Shown in pieces: positions 36,786 through 47,322 of a DNA stretch of 64,000 nucleotides. The DNA comes from Tretioscincus oriximinensis (taxonomy: Eukaryota; Chordata; Lepidosauria; Squamata; Gymnophthalmidae), in assembly GCA_022410635.1 (NCBI GenBank), contig JAJVDF010000299.1, positions 464,635 through 528,634 of the forward strand, read 5' to 3'. A program made the translations under genes and the position numbers. A model generated the notes under the pieces. That model had not been told where the DNA came from and searched no databases. It saw only the letters and a program-made list of their open reading frames with translations. The first letter of the stretch is position 1; every line of letters begins with the position of its first letter.

Positions 36786-39086
36786 TTTAAGGAAAGAGAA
36801 AAGGCATTGGTCGCTCCTGCATGGATCGGCAACATAGGGTTTGCACAGAGGCACTCCCTCAATGGGCAAACTGTAGCCGCTTTTGAGGGCAAATTCCCAG
36901 CCATGTGTGGCCATGCAAATGACGCATGGTGAAAGCAGGGCCCCTCTGGATTATCAGGGAACTGTGTGCGACCACTGCAAAGCCACACAGCTTTCACTCT
37001 CGTTTTTTTCCCCTCGCGAGAATGCAGCCTTAGGGTCTTATAACTTAAGGTTTAAACACTTTGAAATGTGCTTGAGAACAATTGCATGACATGCTTAATA
37101 CCTCTTAGGATCTTAAGTATGCTGTTATGCAAGGAGAGTATTAGACCAGAATTATAAAAGGCTCAATCATCCACATTGTTGCATAGGGATGCAATCATGC
37201 ACCATGTTCAAAACATCTAAAACACATTAGATGTATTGCAACTGATCTTAAAGTACATTACAGAGCCCTGCACAAATCAGGCCTTAGAATATTGTGCTGT
37301 CCAAATATTTTAAGCTACTATTTCTACTAGACTTAACCATGAGCTAATGCTGGCTGGAGCATTAGCTCTTAAAGGTTGGCAACGTCTAGATGTTCTCAAG
37401 TTCATGTCAGCTGGAACCACTTTGACTTCTGCAACTCAAGCGGGCACTTTTCATGACACACGTAACATGTTGTGTAAATCTNCACAGCATGGGTCACTGG
37501 TTTATATTCACAGGCTTCAGCATTTATAACTTCAACCACTTCCTATTCTCTGTATAGTATGCTAAATTTAATATCAGGGGAAGAAGGCGTATCATTGTTA
37601 CCTGAACATCTTGTCCTAAAGTACAGGACACTGGCATTCACATTAGGATGACTCACCCATTTTTGCATTTCTGGTCTTATGTGTGCCACACCAAAGAAAA
37701 TCCCTTTCTGCTTTTGTATGCATATCTAGTATGCACATTGGATTTGGCACATTGCCCTTCCACTGTAGACAGCATACTAATGGCTTCATTGCCACAGCTG
37801 CCTTCCTAGCGCATTACAAAATTCAGACTGTGTCACAAAAGGACAGCACAAAGCAGCACGAGGCCACAATGCTTGTGAAGTGATTTCCCCAAGTTTACGT
37901 ACAATAACGTGTGTGCGTGGCTCTGAAATGTTTAACCCATCAAATATGCAGCTGCTTAGTTTACTTTCTTTTAAAAATTCCTCTATTAGGCATTTTTGGA
38001 TGACATTAAATGCAGGACTGACTGTACCATTTATTGGGAAATCAGGTAGTTGTTGTCTGTAACATCTGTAAATCATTGGTTTTGATTTGACATTAAGAAT
38101 GTGTCCATAAGCCCTTCCAGGTCCACAGTTGGGTAGGGAACACCAGGACAGTGGCTGAGGGGATGCCAGAATGTCCCCCAGCCTTGCTGAAGGCACCCAG
38201 AGCCAGAATGTCCCTTCCCATCCCAATCTTGTAGCACGCTAATTATAGCATACAGGTGTGATGTCTGTTATGTCATGGTGTATAATTGAATGTGCCCCTT
38301 GTTTGCCCCAGGAAACCACAGGGCCTAGTTACTAACCTGACCCTTGCTACAATTGCTACCTCTCATATATTAAAAATGTGGCCCATTTTGTGTTATTAGA
38401 TACAGACAGATATTTTCNACTATGGACTTTTCTACTTTGGCCCTGGGCTCATAATGTCATAAAAGGTGAAAGGGGGTTTAAAACCACGGGACCCCAATTG
38501 CATGTTATTTTATACTTACCTTAAAAATCTGTGTGGAGCTGGAGAAGTAGGTGAGACTAAGTCCCAGAGGTTGATATTGTGCATGTAAGCCAGCTGCAAC
38601 CTGCAGTGTTGACTGACTCATGTCCTCTCACGGGAATGCAAGTCTTGTTCATTGATGGCATAACCTAGGGCTGCAGGCAGCTGCTGGATGAAGAAGCAGC
38701 AACATTATACTGATGCTGGAGAACATCAGGAAATCAAGGAATCTGCAGTAATGGAGTTTTTTGTTAATGAAGCTCCATTGTTACATAAAACTGAGGTAAC
38801 TTGAAGATCCAACTATCCAGGTAGAAAAGTGTACTCAGGGCCAATGTGCCTTAAACCCCATTTGTTTCCAGGATGCTCCCTTTGCTTTTGGAATCTCTAG
38901 CTGCATTTATACATCTTTTTTAAAAAAAACTTAAAAACAAGTCATAGAATTTATACTAGTGCCTTTCCCCATTCAGAACACAAGAGAATTATTTCAAGTG
39001 CTTTCTGTAATCTTTAAGGTGAGTGGAGATGCTCTGGGGCTGCTTTTCTAATGCCAGCATTAATATATCCTCTGATCTATAGACTG
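36786..39086. other. Unique sequence with an unexplained minus-strand frame
   Basis: Holds a 146-residue minus-strand frame (37786-38226) without recognisable motif, starting in a GC-richer patch at 38100-38220. It could be part of a decayed DNA transposon; nothing decisive is visible. Confidence 0.4.
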
Positions 39087-39234
39087 AGGCTGCATCCACA
39101 TAACACTTTTATTCCAACACTAGAGTATTCCACAATATTCCACAATAAAGCATTGTGCTGACTGGTTTATTTCAGAATATTCATGCTTTGTTGTGGAATA
39201 TGGTGGAATAAAAAGTGATGGGTGGATGCAGCCT
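39087..39234. mobile_element. MITE family 2 copy, 148-bp palindrome
   Basis: Ends aggctgcatccac and gtggatgcagcct are exact inverses. The interior continues the palindrome (aacacttttattccaac against ggtggaataaaaagtgat, and ccacaataaagcat against atgctttgttgtgg). Confidence 0.75.
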
Positions 39235-39248
39235 TTATTGTGAAATAT

Positions 39249-39487
39249 TACATAAGAACATAAGAAGAGCCAAACTGGATTGGGCCAGAGCCCATCTAGT
39301 CCAGCATTCTCTCTCATACAGAGACCCACCAATTTCACCAGGGCAGCCTGAACAGAGGAAAGCAAAATATATACCTGTTCATGACTCCCTGCAAATGGTA
39401 TTTCAGGAGTACTGCCTGTTGCTCCATTCTGAAGTCAGTATCCAGACATCCATCCTAGTACCCATTAATAACCCTTGGTGTCCATAA
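39249..39487 (-). mobile_element. CR1-family LINE 3' end fragment
   Basis: Read on the minus strand it ends with the CR1/L3-type 3' UTR (...ATGCTGGACTAGATGGGCTC... and TTCTTATGTTCTTATG-like end). No coding region remains. Confidence 0.75.
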
Positions 39488-39488
39488 A

Positions 39489-39671
39489 TCTGTCTAGCCC
39501 TGTCTGGAAGCTATCCAAGCTCCCTCCAGTCCCTCCTGGTTATACCACCCCTTTCAACAGCTAATGGAGTAGGAACCCAGGCTAGGGCCTTCTCGGTGGT
39601 TGCCCCCAGTCTTTGGAATAGTCTCCCCCTCGAGCTGTGTCTGTGATCATCGTTGTATATTTTTAGAAGAT
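39489..39671 (+). mobile_element. L2 LINE 3' end, left half (split by CR1)
   Basis: Plus-strand translation reads GTQARAFSVVAPSLWNSLP followed by LELCL and a stop. This is the typical C-terminus of the L2 ORF2 found in lizards. It continues at 41115 after the CR1. Confidence 0.85.
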
Positions 39672-41114
39672 AGAATCATAGAATCATAGAATCGTAGAGT
39701 TGGAAGGGACCTCCGGGGTCATCGGGTCCAACCCCCTGCTCGATGCAGGATTCATTAAACCATCCCAGACAGATGACTGTCCAGTCTCTGTTTGAAGACT
39801 TCCAGGGAAGGTGAACTCACCACCCCATGTGGCAAACTGTTCCACTGGTTTATCACCCTGACTGTTAGAAAGTTTTTTCTGATATCTAATCTGAATCTGC
39901 TCCCTTGTAGTTTCATTCCATTGTTTCTAGTCCTTCCATGTGCTAATGAAAACAATGTTGATCCCTCTGCTCTGTGACAGCCCTTCAAATATTTGTAGAC
40001 AGCTATCAGGTCTCCTCTCAGTCTTCTCTTTTGCAGACTAAACATCCCTAGATCCTTTAACCGTTCCTCATAGGACATGGTTTCCAGACCACTCACCATC
40101 CTTGTAACTCTCTTTTGTACTTGCTCTAGTTTCTCAATGTCCTTTTTAAATTGGGGCCCCCAGAACTGAACACAGTATTCCAAGTGTGGACGGACCAAAG
40201 TACTGTAGAGAGGAATAATTACTTCACGTGAGCGAGATTCTATGCCCCTCTTGATACATCCCAGGATTGTGTTTGCCTTTTTTGCAGCTGCTTCACACTG
40301 TTGACTCATGTTTAGTCTGTGATCTACCAAAACACCCAGGTCCTTCTCACCTGTGCTGCTGCTCAGACATATTCCTCCCATTCTATATGTGCTGTTTTCA
40401 TTATTTCTGCCCAGATGTAGGATTTTGCATTTCTCTCTGTTAAATATCATTCTGTTAGTTTCAGCCCATTGTTCCAGCTTGTCTAGATCTTTTTGAATCC
40501 TAACTCTATCTTGTTTAGTGTTAGCAACACCACCTAGTTTTGTGTCATCAGCAAATTTGATAAGTTTTCCTTCAATTCCTTCATCTAGATCATTTATAAA
40601 TATGTTAAATAGCACTGGGCCTAGGACAGACCCTTGTGGTACTCCACTAGAAACATTCTTCCAATTGGATGTGCAACCATTTATTATCACTCTTTGAGTA
40701 CGGTCACTAAGCCAGTTTTCAATCCATCTAACTGTTGTTTTGTCAATCCCATACTTGACCATTTTTTCAATAAGGATGGAATGACATACTTTGTCAAATG
40801 CTTTACTGAAGTCAAGATATACCACATCTACTGCATTTCCCTGATCAACCCATTTGGTAATTCTATCATAGAAGGAAATTAGATTAGTTTGGCATGACTT
40901 GTTTGTTACAAATCCATGTTGGCTCTGGTTAATTATTGCATTCCTATCCAAGTGCTGGCATACATGCTGCTTTATAACTTGTTCAAGGAGCTTTCCTGGT
41001 ATTGAAGTCAGACTTACAGGCCTGTAGTTTCCCGGTTCCACCTTTTTACCCTTTTTGAAGATAGGGACAACATTTGCCCTTCTCCATTCTACTGGGACTT
41101 CTCCTGTTGTCTTT
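39672..41114 (-). mobile_element. CR1 LINE, 5'-truncated, inserted in an L2 end
   Basis: The 3' end (at 39672, minus orientation) shows the CR1 hallmark of short octamer repeats, read as (CATAGAAT)n on the plus strand, followed by the conserved CR1 3' UTR. The body encodes the C-terminal part of the CR1 reverse transcriptase. The upstream limit is an abrupt truncation at 41114. GAAGAT lies immediately outside both ends (39666-39671 and 41115-41120) and may be a target-site duplication, although CR1 often makes none. The sequence on either side is the two halves of one L2 3' end. Confidence 0.93.
39755..41041 (-). CDS. CR1 reverse transcriptase, partial open frame
   Basis: A 428-residue frame with no stop, and the frame stays open upstream to the truncation point near 41113. 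Seen: YLDFSKAFDKV (residues 75-85, catalytic Asp 77), SGVPQGSVLGP (132-142) and the catalytic FADD (163-166). These are followed by the thumb-like region and a C-terminal stretch containing INQWNSLPHGVV. Knowledge: this is the second ORF of CR1-clade non-LTR retrotransposons, which primes reverse transcription at the target. The endonuclease domain and the palm's N-terminal part are missing, so the copy cannot move on its own. The absence of stops suggests a young insertion. The first codon is GTG and is not a biological start. Confidence 0.9.
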   Translation of the reverse strand: MEPGNYRPVSLTSIPGKLLEQVIKQHVCQHLDRNAIINQSQHGFVTNKSCQTNLISFYDRITKWVDQGNAVDVVYLDFSKAFDKVCHSILIEKMVKYGIDKTTVRWIENWLSDRTQRVIINGCTSNWKNVSSGVPQGSVLGPVLFNIFINDLDEGIEGKLIKFADDTKLGGVANTKQDRVRIQKDLDKLEQWAETNRMIFNREKCKILHLGRNNENSTYRMGGICLSSSTGEKDLGVLVDHRLNMSQQCEAAAKKANTILGCIKRGIESRSREVIIPLYSTLVRPHLEYCVQFWGPQFKKDIEKLEQVQKRVTRMVSGLETMSYEERLKDLGMFSLQKRRLRGDLIAVYKYLKGCHRAEGSTLFSLAHGRTRNNGMKLQGSRFRLDIRKNFLTVRVINQWNSLPHGVVSSPSLEVFKQRLDSHLSGMV

Positions 41115-41292
41115 GAAGATGCACCTCTTTCACCTGGCCTTTGGCTGAAGAGAATCCTTATTTTTGTCCCCAGTTTTAGATATTGTTTTTATACTGTTTT
41201 TAATTTGTTAATTTTGTGTTGGTATTTTACTGTTTGCTGCCCTGGGACCTTCAGGTATGGGGCAGGATATAAATAGATAAATAAATAAATAG
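41115..41292 (+). mobile_element. L2 LINE 3' end, right half
   Basis: Resumes with a degraded LHLFHLAFG-type peptide and the L2 3' UTR. It ends in ggcaggatataaatagata and ATAA-type tail repeats. Together with 39489-39671 it forms one L2 fragment. Confidence 0.85.
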
Positions 41293-41305
41293 TAATAATG
41301 TAAGT

Positions 41306-41331
41306 AAGTGATGTGTGGATGCAGCCTGAGT
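41306..41331. mobile_element. MITE family 2 terminal repeat, single end
   Basis: aagtgatgtgtggatgcagc and ctga match the right end of the copy at 39087-39234 and directly follow the L2 tail. No partner is adjacent. Confidence 0.5.
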
Positions 41332-41730
41332 TCAAGGATTTAATTTTTTGGGTCATATACATTTTAATCTCCTCGCATAAGCTGCTGAGTATTCCTCCAC
41401 AGAATCAACATATAGGCTTTAAGTATTTAGTATAAAAAAGGTTCTTATTAAATGATTTACTCACTTAATACCACTCTGTTCAATGTTGCACAATGGAATC
41501 CAACAAATTTATAGATTCAATTATAAGTTGAAAGGACCCTCCAAGGTAACCCCTACTCAGTACAGGATTTATCAAACCATCTCAAAGAGATGGTTCTCCA
41601 GCTTCTATTTGAAGACTTTTATTGAAGGAGAATTCATCTAGGAGCCAAAAAATGAAAGAAAGAGACCACTTGAGTTATGGGTGTTTCTGAAGATGGACAG
41701 CTGTGTGGATGTTTTAAACAGTAAATAAGC

Positions 41731-41858
41731 AAAATCTGGATGCAACTTTATTTGATTATTCTGGAATAACCTCTGTCCNGGATACTTTATTCTGGGATAT
41801 CCATGCTTTATTCCAGAATATTCAACTATAATAGAATAAGTGATATCTAGATGCAGTA
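41731..41858. mobile_element. MITE family 2-like copy, decayed
   Basis: tctggatgcaactttatttg on the left and agaataagtgatatctagat plus gcag on the right are approximate inverses. In the middle are two facing tattctggaataa / ttattccagaata motifs. Confidence 0.55.
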
Positions 41859-42396
41859 GTTGTAACTGGAATTCACCCATTATCCAAAGCAGTGAACACC
41901 ATTTTACTTCTCTCCATTTTACCCTGAGAGGTAAGTTGAACAAGTTCACACAATGAGCTTCAATGATAGCGTGTGATCCAGGGGTTCTAGATCTCAATCC
42001 AACATTCTAGCCATTAAGGTCCTATTTGCACTTATCTAGCTTGAAGCACTTAATTATGACCTCTTAGCTTGATAGCAACATATTTANATCCAAGAGGCTA
42101 CTTCACGTTACAAATAGATTGCAGCCTCTCTCCATGCAAACGAAGTTGCTTTCTTCTGGAAAACACAAATGGAAATTCCTATGCTGCATTTCGCTCATGT
42201 CTGCATCAATCATAGGCAGGTGGGATGCTGCTGTCTGATTCACATGCATTTCAGCTTTCTTCCAAAAGAGAGCAATGATGGGAATGGCAGGAGAATTGCA
42301 TGCAGTCCATGAAATAATAAACCCTCACATGAGATTCAAGATCTCACGCAGGGGTTCACAAGAAACCCCCTTCCTCCTGGGCACAGCCATTTAACT
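41859..42396. other. Unique intron sequence, nothing recognised
   Basis: No repeat signature before the GGAAGTGATRTCAT copies at 42397. Confidence 0.45.
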
Positions 42397-42528
42397 GGAA
42401 GTGATATCATTTTAATNTTACTTCCATATTTGCTTTCAGGGAAATGGCGCCCAGGGTAATATCACTTCCTGTCGCACCTAGGAAGTGATGTCATAAAAAC
42501 CCTTTCTGTGCCCAGGAAGTGATGTCAT
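42397..42528. repeat. Four copies of GGAAGTGATRT(C/T)AT, two in 34-bp tandem
   Basis: Copies at 42397-42410 (plus), 42457-42470 (minus), 42481-42494 and 42515-42528 (plus). The last two are the starts of 34-bp tandem units. The motif resembles an ETS site fused to a CRE/AP-1 half (TGATGTCA), but it may simply be part of a repeat. Confidence 0.6.
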
Positions 42529-42603
42529 AAAACAATTTGCAACCTTTGTGGATGAGATGACCAAAGGCTGCTCGAGAGTTTGCTTCCAGGAGCTCCCATC
42601 ATT

Positions 42604-42624
42604 GAGAGAGAGAGAGAGAGAGAG
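42604..42624. repeat. (GA)n microsatellite
   Basis: Ten GA units before cgcagc. Confidence 0.85.
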
Positions 42625-44863
42625 CGCAGCATTTTACAGCAGAGGATTCAGAGATGTGGAGGCAGCATTTGGGGATAAGTGTGTCAAATACATGCTTTGT
42701 TAGCAGCTACTCCCATTAACACATGAATGTTCTCTATATATGAATGCACCATTGCTCATATGCATTCACCAACATTATTACACATGTAGGGTAGATTAAC
42801 CAGTAATGCATTTATAACAAGTAGCACTAGCCCAATGCAAACAATGTGGAATAGTGAGTTACCTAAAACACATTCCTAAGCCTATAATAAACAGGGCCTA
42901 AATTGCAGTGGCTCTCAATTGATGAAATTTTAATTCAGATCCAATTGTCTAAATTATGAACCAGGATGGGAAGGTTTGGTACGTTGTTAGAGGTAAAGCT
43001 AAATGAGAGAAATTATTTTTCAAATGCTTTTTGGAAGACAGGTAAAAAGAAAAGCAGCTTTGGGCTACAGATTGATTATTCCACGGAGCAGGTGTGCTGT
43101 GCAACTTCACACTACTCCTGTGTGAAGCCAGAAATAGCAAAGAAATTCAGTTTCATCTGTTCGAACTATCTATTTGTTAGTTTATAATTTCATTTAAACT
43201 TGCCAATACTTACTGGTAATAGGAATGATGTACCAGGAAGCAGAGCAGCATTGAATAGTTCCTAGGCTAGCTATTAAATAGTGATTGCTGAGTTTATTTT
43301 AAATTTACGTAACTGTGTTTTATGTCAGTTCCTAGTAATATCAGAACACTAAGAGTTTTTCTTTCAATTTGTCAATGCAAAATCACATACTAGACCTCAG
43401 ACTTGCTTAAATGAAATTATGAATGTCGGTAGAACAAAGGTACTGTATGACCTGGAATATTGCCAGGATATAAGGAATAATGGGTGCTGTCTAAAAGTTA
43501 TAAGATATCCATGGAGATTTAATTTAGATCTTTCCAAATGGGACTGGCGATCATTTCACACTATGCATTTAATTATACTTGCAAAGTTTTAAGAAAGGAT
43601 TTTGTTGAAATCCCTGTTTCATGTATTTAGATTCTGTCAATGATGGACATCAAAAATATTCAGCTGTATACTGTACCTAAATATATGCAATTTGGATTCT
43701 GGCTTCCTTGTGCTCATGAAATATGTACTAAGATGTGTTACTCTGCCACCATGAACGTTTTCCACATCCTTTGGAGGGGAGGCATTCATTGACCTGTAAT
43801 ATCTTTTCTGGTGATCTTTGGCCCTGCTATGAATTCAAATACAAGAGATTGCTGTCTCATCCACAGCTCTGTCCTTTTCATCTTGAAGCTGATAGCTCTA
43901 GAATGGAAGGCAGAATTGTTTTTATTTCATTTTCTTTAAGTTTCCACTCATGCTTCTAAATAGGCCGGTGCTGGGGCAAAGTGTTCATTTGAAGAATTGC
44001 TCATTTGGGAGCCAAATACCAAAGCTGAAGACCCNGATGCCAAGGAAGATTGGAGGCAAAAGAAAAAGGAGATGGATGAGAATGAGATAGAAATAATCGA
44101 TCAATTGAAAATGGATGGATGGATAGATGGATGAATGGATAGATGGATGGACAGACGGACAGATGGATGGATAGATAATGTCATGGAAACAATAAATGTG
44201 AATTTGGCTAGATTTGGGCTATATCTAGACATAGTCAGTTTAGGTTGTATTTACCTCACCAGATAAAAGATAAACTAACAGATTTCAGGCTTTAGAGCCA
44301 ATTATCTGGATTATCAGTTTACTGGGAATCTCTATATAAGGCTATTGCAGAGAGTCTGTGATATATGGGTAGTTCTGACAAAAACTGCAGTGAATACACT
44401 ACATGCAGGACTATTTTAGGTACTCTCTTCTTAAATTCAGTAGTATTTTGAATACAAAGTTGCAGGGAAATCTTGGATTTCATTGTTGGTCACTGAAGAA
44501 ATGTCACTTTCTGCTTAAATTTTTAGATAATAGCTTAATAAACAAGTAAGGTGGGGGGGTTTAGTCAGAGTCTCCCTGTTTTTATTTTTAAAAAATCTGC
44601 TTGTTAGGTATATTATTGGAATATTATTTTCTAGCAGGGAGACTTCTGAAGTTGGATGAATGAGATGCAGTGCACCAATTCTACCAGAAAAACTCTACCT
44701 TCCATTACTAATTAATTGGGGGTTATAGGGATAATTAATTGAGGGCGTTTGAATCTCTTGAAAGGCAGTGCAGTGTGTTTATTCATGTGCCCTGGTGCAT
44801 ATATTCTTGTATCTTATTTTTCTCTTCTCTTATAATATAACTATTCCTTNTTTGCTTTCTCAG
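42625..44863. other. Unique intron sequence up to the PARD3B exon
   Basis: Only the GGAT microsatellite at 44111 is distinctive. Confidence 0.5.
44111..44176. repeat. (GGAT)n/(GATA) microsatellite
   Basis: Degenerate GGAT/GACG/GATA units, 690 bp upstream of the PARD3B exon. Confidence 0.85.
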
Positions 44864-44974
44864 GTTTGGAAAGAAAAAAGAAGACAAAGGTATAAAAAAT
44901 GATCAGAAGGGAAATATAAAGCACGGTGCTCTCAAAGAAGAAGAACTTGAAAAGATGAAGGAAGAACGGGAAAG
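44864..44974 (+). CDS. PARD3B: PARD3B internal coding exon, basic/coiled-coil linker
   Basis: Seen: a 111-bp open block with an acceptor (pyrimidine run, then tttctcag) ending at 44863 and a donor (ag|gtatgc) at 44975. The first base completes a codon begun in the previous exon; 36 codons follow; the last two bases (AG) begin an Arg codon finished by the next exon. The translation starts FGKKKEDKGIKN and ends EEELEKMKEERE: a lysine-rich stretch followed by a Glu/Lys/Arg helix, likely coiled coil. Family knowledge: the Par-3 scaffolds PARD3 and PARD3B have a MFRFGK-type motif followed by a charged helix in the C-terminal half, after the three PDZ domains. They act at tight junctions in the PAR/aPKC polarity system. 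PARD3B fits better than PARD3, mainly because of the next exon. An ambiguous base (n, 44850) sits in the acceptor pyrimidine tract. The upstream exon was not found in this window. Confidence 0.9.
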
Positions 44975-47114
44975 GTATGCTCTTGCACAATGAAAAGTTG
45001 AACAGATTGTAAGAACAGAGTGATTGTCTCTGACACCTTATGCATCCAGACATGTCTTTTATTTCAGTTCATCTTTGGTTCTCACCTGTGGTATCACGCT
45101 TGTGAGGTATGAATGTGGTGGGTGTTTCGCCATAAAAATCCAGCATTCCAGATTTCCTATATTGCTGATTAGACAGCAATAAAATCAGCACAAACAGATT
45201 ATTGTGAGTTTGCATCATTGTAATAAAGTTGTTTTACAGAACGAGCTGGCAGATCAGAAAGATGGTGTCCAGACTAGTGAAAGATAGAAATGCGGAATTT
45301 GGATTTGTTCAGCTATAACATGTTACATGAANTATGTAGCTAGCTCATGTCTGGACGCACCTTTAGACATCATTAGTTGATGGTGGCATCTAACCTTGCT
45401 TGGTAAAAGTTCTCCAAGCTGTGACTTTCAGGCTATTCAAGAGCATTTCCACCATTGCTCTTTGTTAATCTAGAAAGCTTGGGAAGGATAGAAAAATCAG
45501 CAAAAGTGTACTTAAATTTAAGGAATGGCCTATATCAAGGACCTGATACGGGTTCCTGGATTCTGTTCTTGCTTTGGAAACCTGTCTTTTCATAAAACAC
45601 TTTGGGAGCTGAATCTATGACGATTCAGAAATCGTCTTTGCAGCAGCGTATTGTTTCTCATAAAAAACCTTTTAAAAACCTTTTCTTTGGGGGGGGGGGA
45701 TAATACACAACTACAGTGTATTTATGCAATTTACTAGGCCGCATTACATGCAAAGGTTAAAAATGAAGATATGAATATTAGCAATTGAATAATGAAGAAC
45801 ATTACAGAATAGGAAATATTTTCTATTCTTTCTTCCTTCCTTTGTTTCTTTTCTTCCTTACTTACTTACTTTCCTTCATCAGATCTCATTTCAGAAAGTG
45901 AACCAGGTATTCTATCAGGAAAGAACTATTCTTGAATATATGGCCATTTTAATAATATTTTTATTTTATGGGTATTAGTAAATAGAAGTCATTCTTAAAC
46001 TAAATACACCTTGTCCACATTGTCAGTTAAACTGCCTGGCAGAGATGTTGTGAGTCTACGATATGGGTAGACAGTGGCTTTAATGAATTAATTAGTGTTT
46101 AGCCATAACTTGCACTGTAACATTGAAGTGTCTGCAACATATATTGAGTATTGCTGCCATAGGTCCCATCTTCATTTTAAACTTGTAACCCTCCATTTGC
46201 ATGGCAGCAGTTTGAAAGGTATGTGCCCTTCATTTTACAGAAGCTGGTGTCTTTTATTAGAATCCTGGCAAGCAGAGAAGTATGTATCCCATCTGCTAAA
46301 GGGCCAGAGTCATTTGCTAAAATGTTGGCAGACTTCAAGGAATGATCCCGTCTGTTCTAAGTTTGATGTTCCAATTGGACGTGGAATAATTGTTGTTAGC
46401 ATTTCCTTTAGTGATAAATTCTTTTTGGAAATAGTACATATTCCCTGGAGTGACAGTTAATTGGTAAAAACCATCAGTTCAATGTCGTTGTAATTCTGGT
46501 TTCTCTTGTCTAATAATTATTCACCTTTCTGACCTGGAAACGCTTGAAACTGAAATGGAGAACAGCAGGTGTGCTTGGAAGCTGATGAACCTAGATTGTG
46601 TTCTTAACTCATATATTTGATTTTTATCCCACAATTAACAAGAACCAAAATATCACCTTTTCCTGCTGGGCAATTTTATATCCTTTCAGTCCTGTGTGTA
46701 TGTATGTTCCCTTTCAGTTCAATTATAAAGTCTTATATATACCTAAATTAATCCTTTATCCATTTGACTTCTGTTTCCTATACCAATAGGACTTACTTAT
46801 TTTTGTCCAAACCAAGGACTGTAATCCTGGGTGGAGTGGGGTGAGACTCATTCACTCACTCACTCACTGAACATACAAACAAACAGCTAACAATAAATGT
46901 GACTCTTCATTTTAACCAGTAATGCAAAATTGAAAGTCAAGTATTTATTTCAACAAATCTGCACTCCTAATACAATATTGATCTGAGTCATGTCAGCAGA
47001 GACTGTATTTTACACTCACTGTGTTGCTGAGGTCCAAGAACTGCTGAAACCTAGTGGTGCAAGAGTTTCGGTGTTTCAACAGAAGTATCAGAGTTCACAA
47101 CATCATGTGTCAGC
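44975..47114. other. Unique intron sequence after the exon
   Basis: Short (CACT)n at about 46849-46869 and a pyrimidine stretch at 45830-45880. No repeat family. Confidence 0.5.
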
Positions 47115-47322
47115 CATGGAGAGAGATGAGCAACCTCAGCTGGCCTCAGCCAATCCAGCTATTTGAAAGCAAAGAAATTTGCAGGTAGATAAATGGGAAC
47201 TGCCATAATGTGGTGCAGAAGATAGAATAGAAAAATAATCTTGTAAGCTACTCTGAGTCTCTTCATGTGAAAAGAGTGGCATATAAAAACTAGATTATTC
47301 TTCTCCTTCTAAGGGTGTGATC
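47115..47322 (+). mobile_element. tRNA-SINE (family A), 5'-truncated
   Basis: Body agctatttgaaagcaaagaa and agatagaatagaaaaataat, then ctactctgagtctcttcatg and a (TTC)-type tail. Confidence 0.7.

Larger units (their letters stand above)
1..44863 (+). other. PARD3B: PARD3B intron (upstream of exon 44864), 5' end outside window
   Basis: At least 44.8 kb without any exon I can support. It holds the transposon remnants, simple repeats and LTRs listed separately. Mammalian PARD3B is known for very large introns, so this length is unremarkable. None of the short open frames in this interval has splice-consistent ends together with a recognisable PARD3B or PDZ peptide. Confidence 0.75.

Noticed and set aside
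37640..38226. Possible Harbinger-like transposase relic
   Set aside because: A YKSRKGFSLVW-like string near 37700 on the minus strand faintly recalls the NRKGYHS motif, but no catalytic residues or end repeats could be placed.
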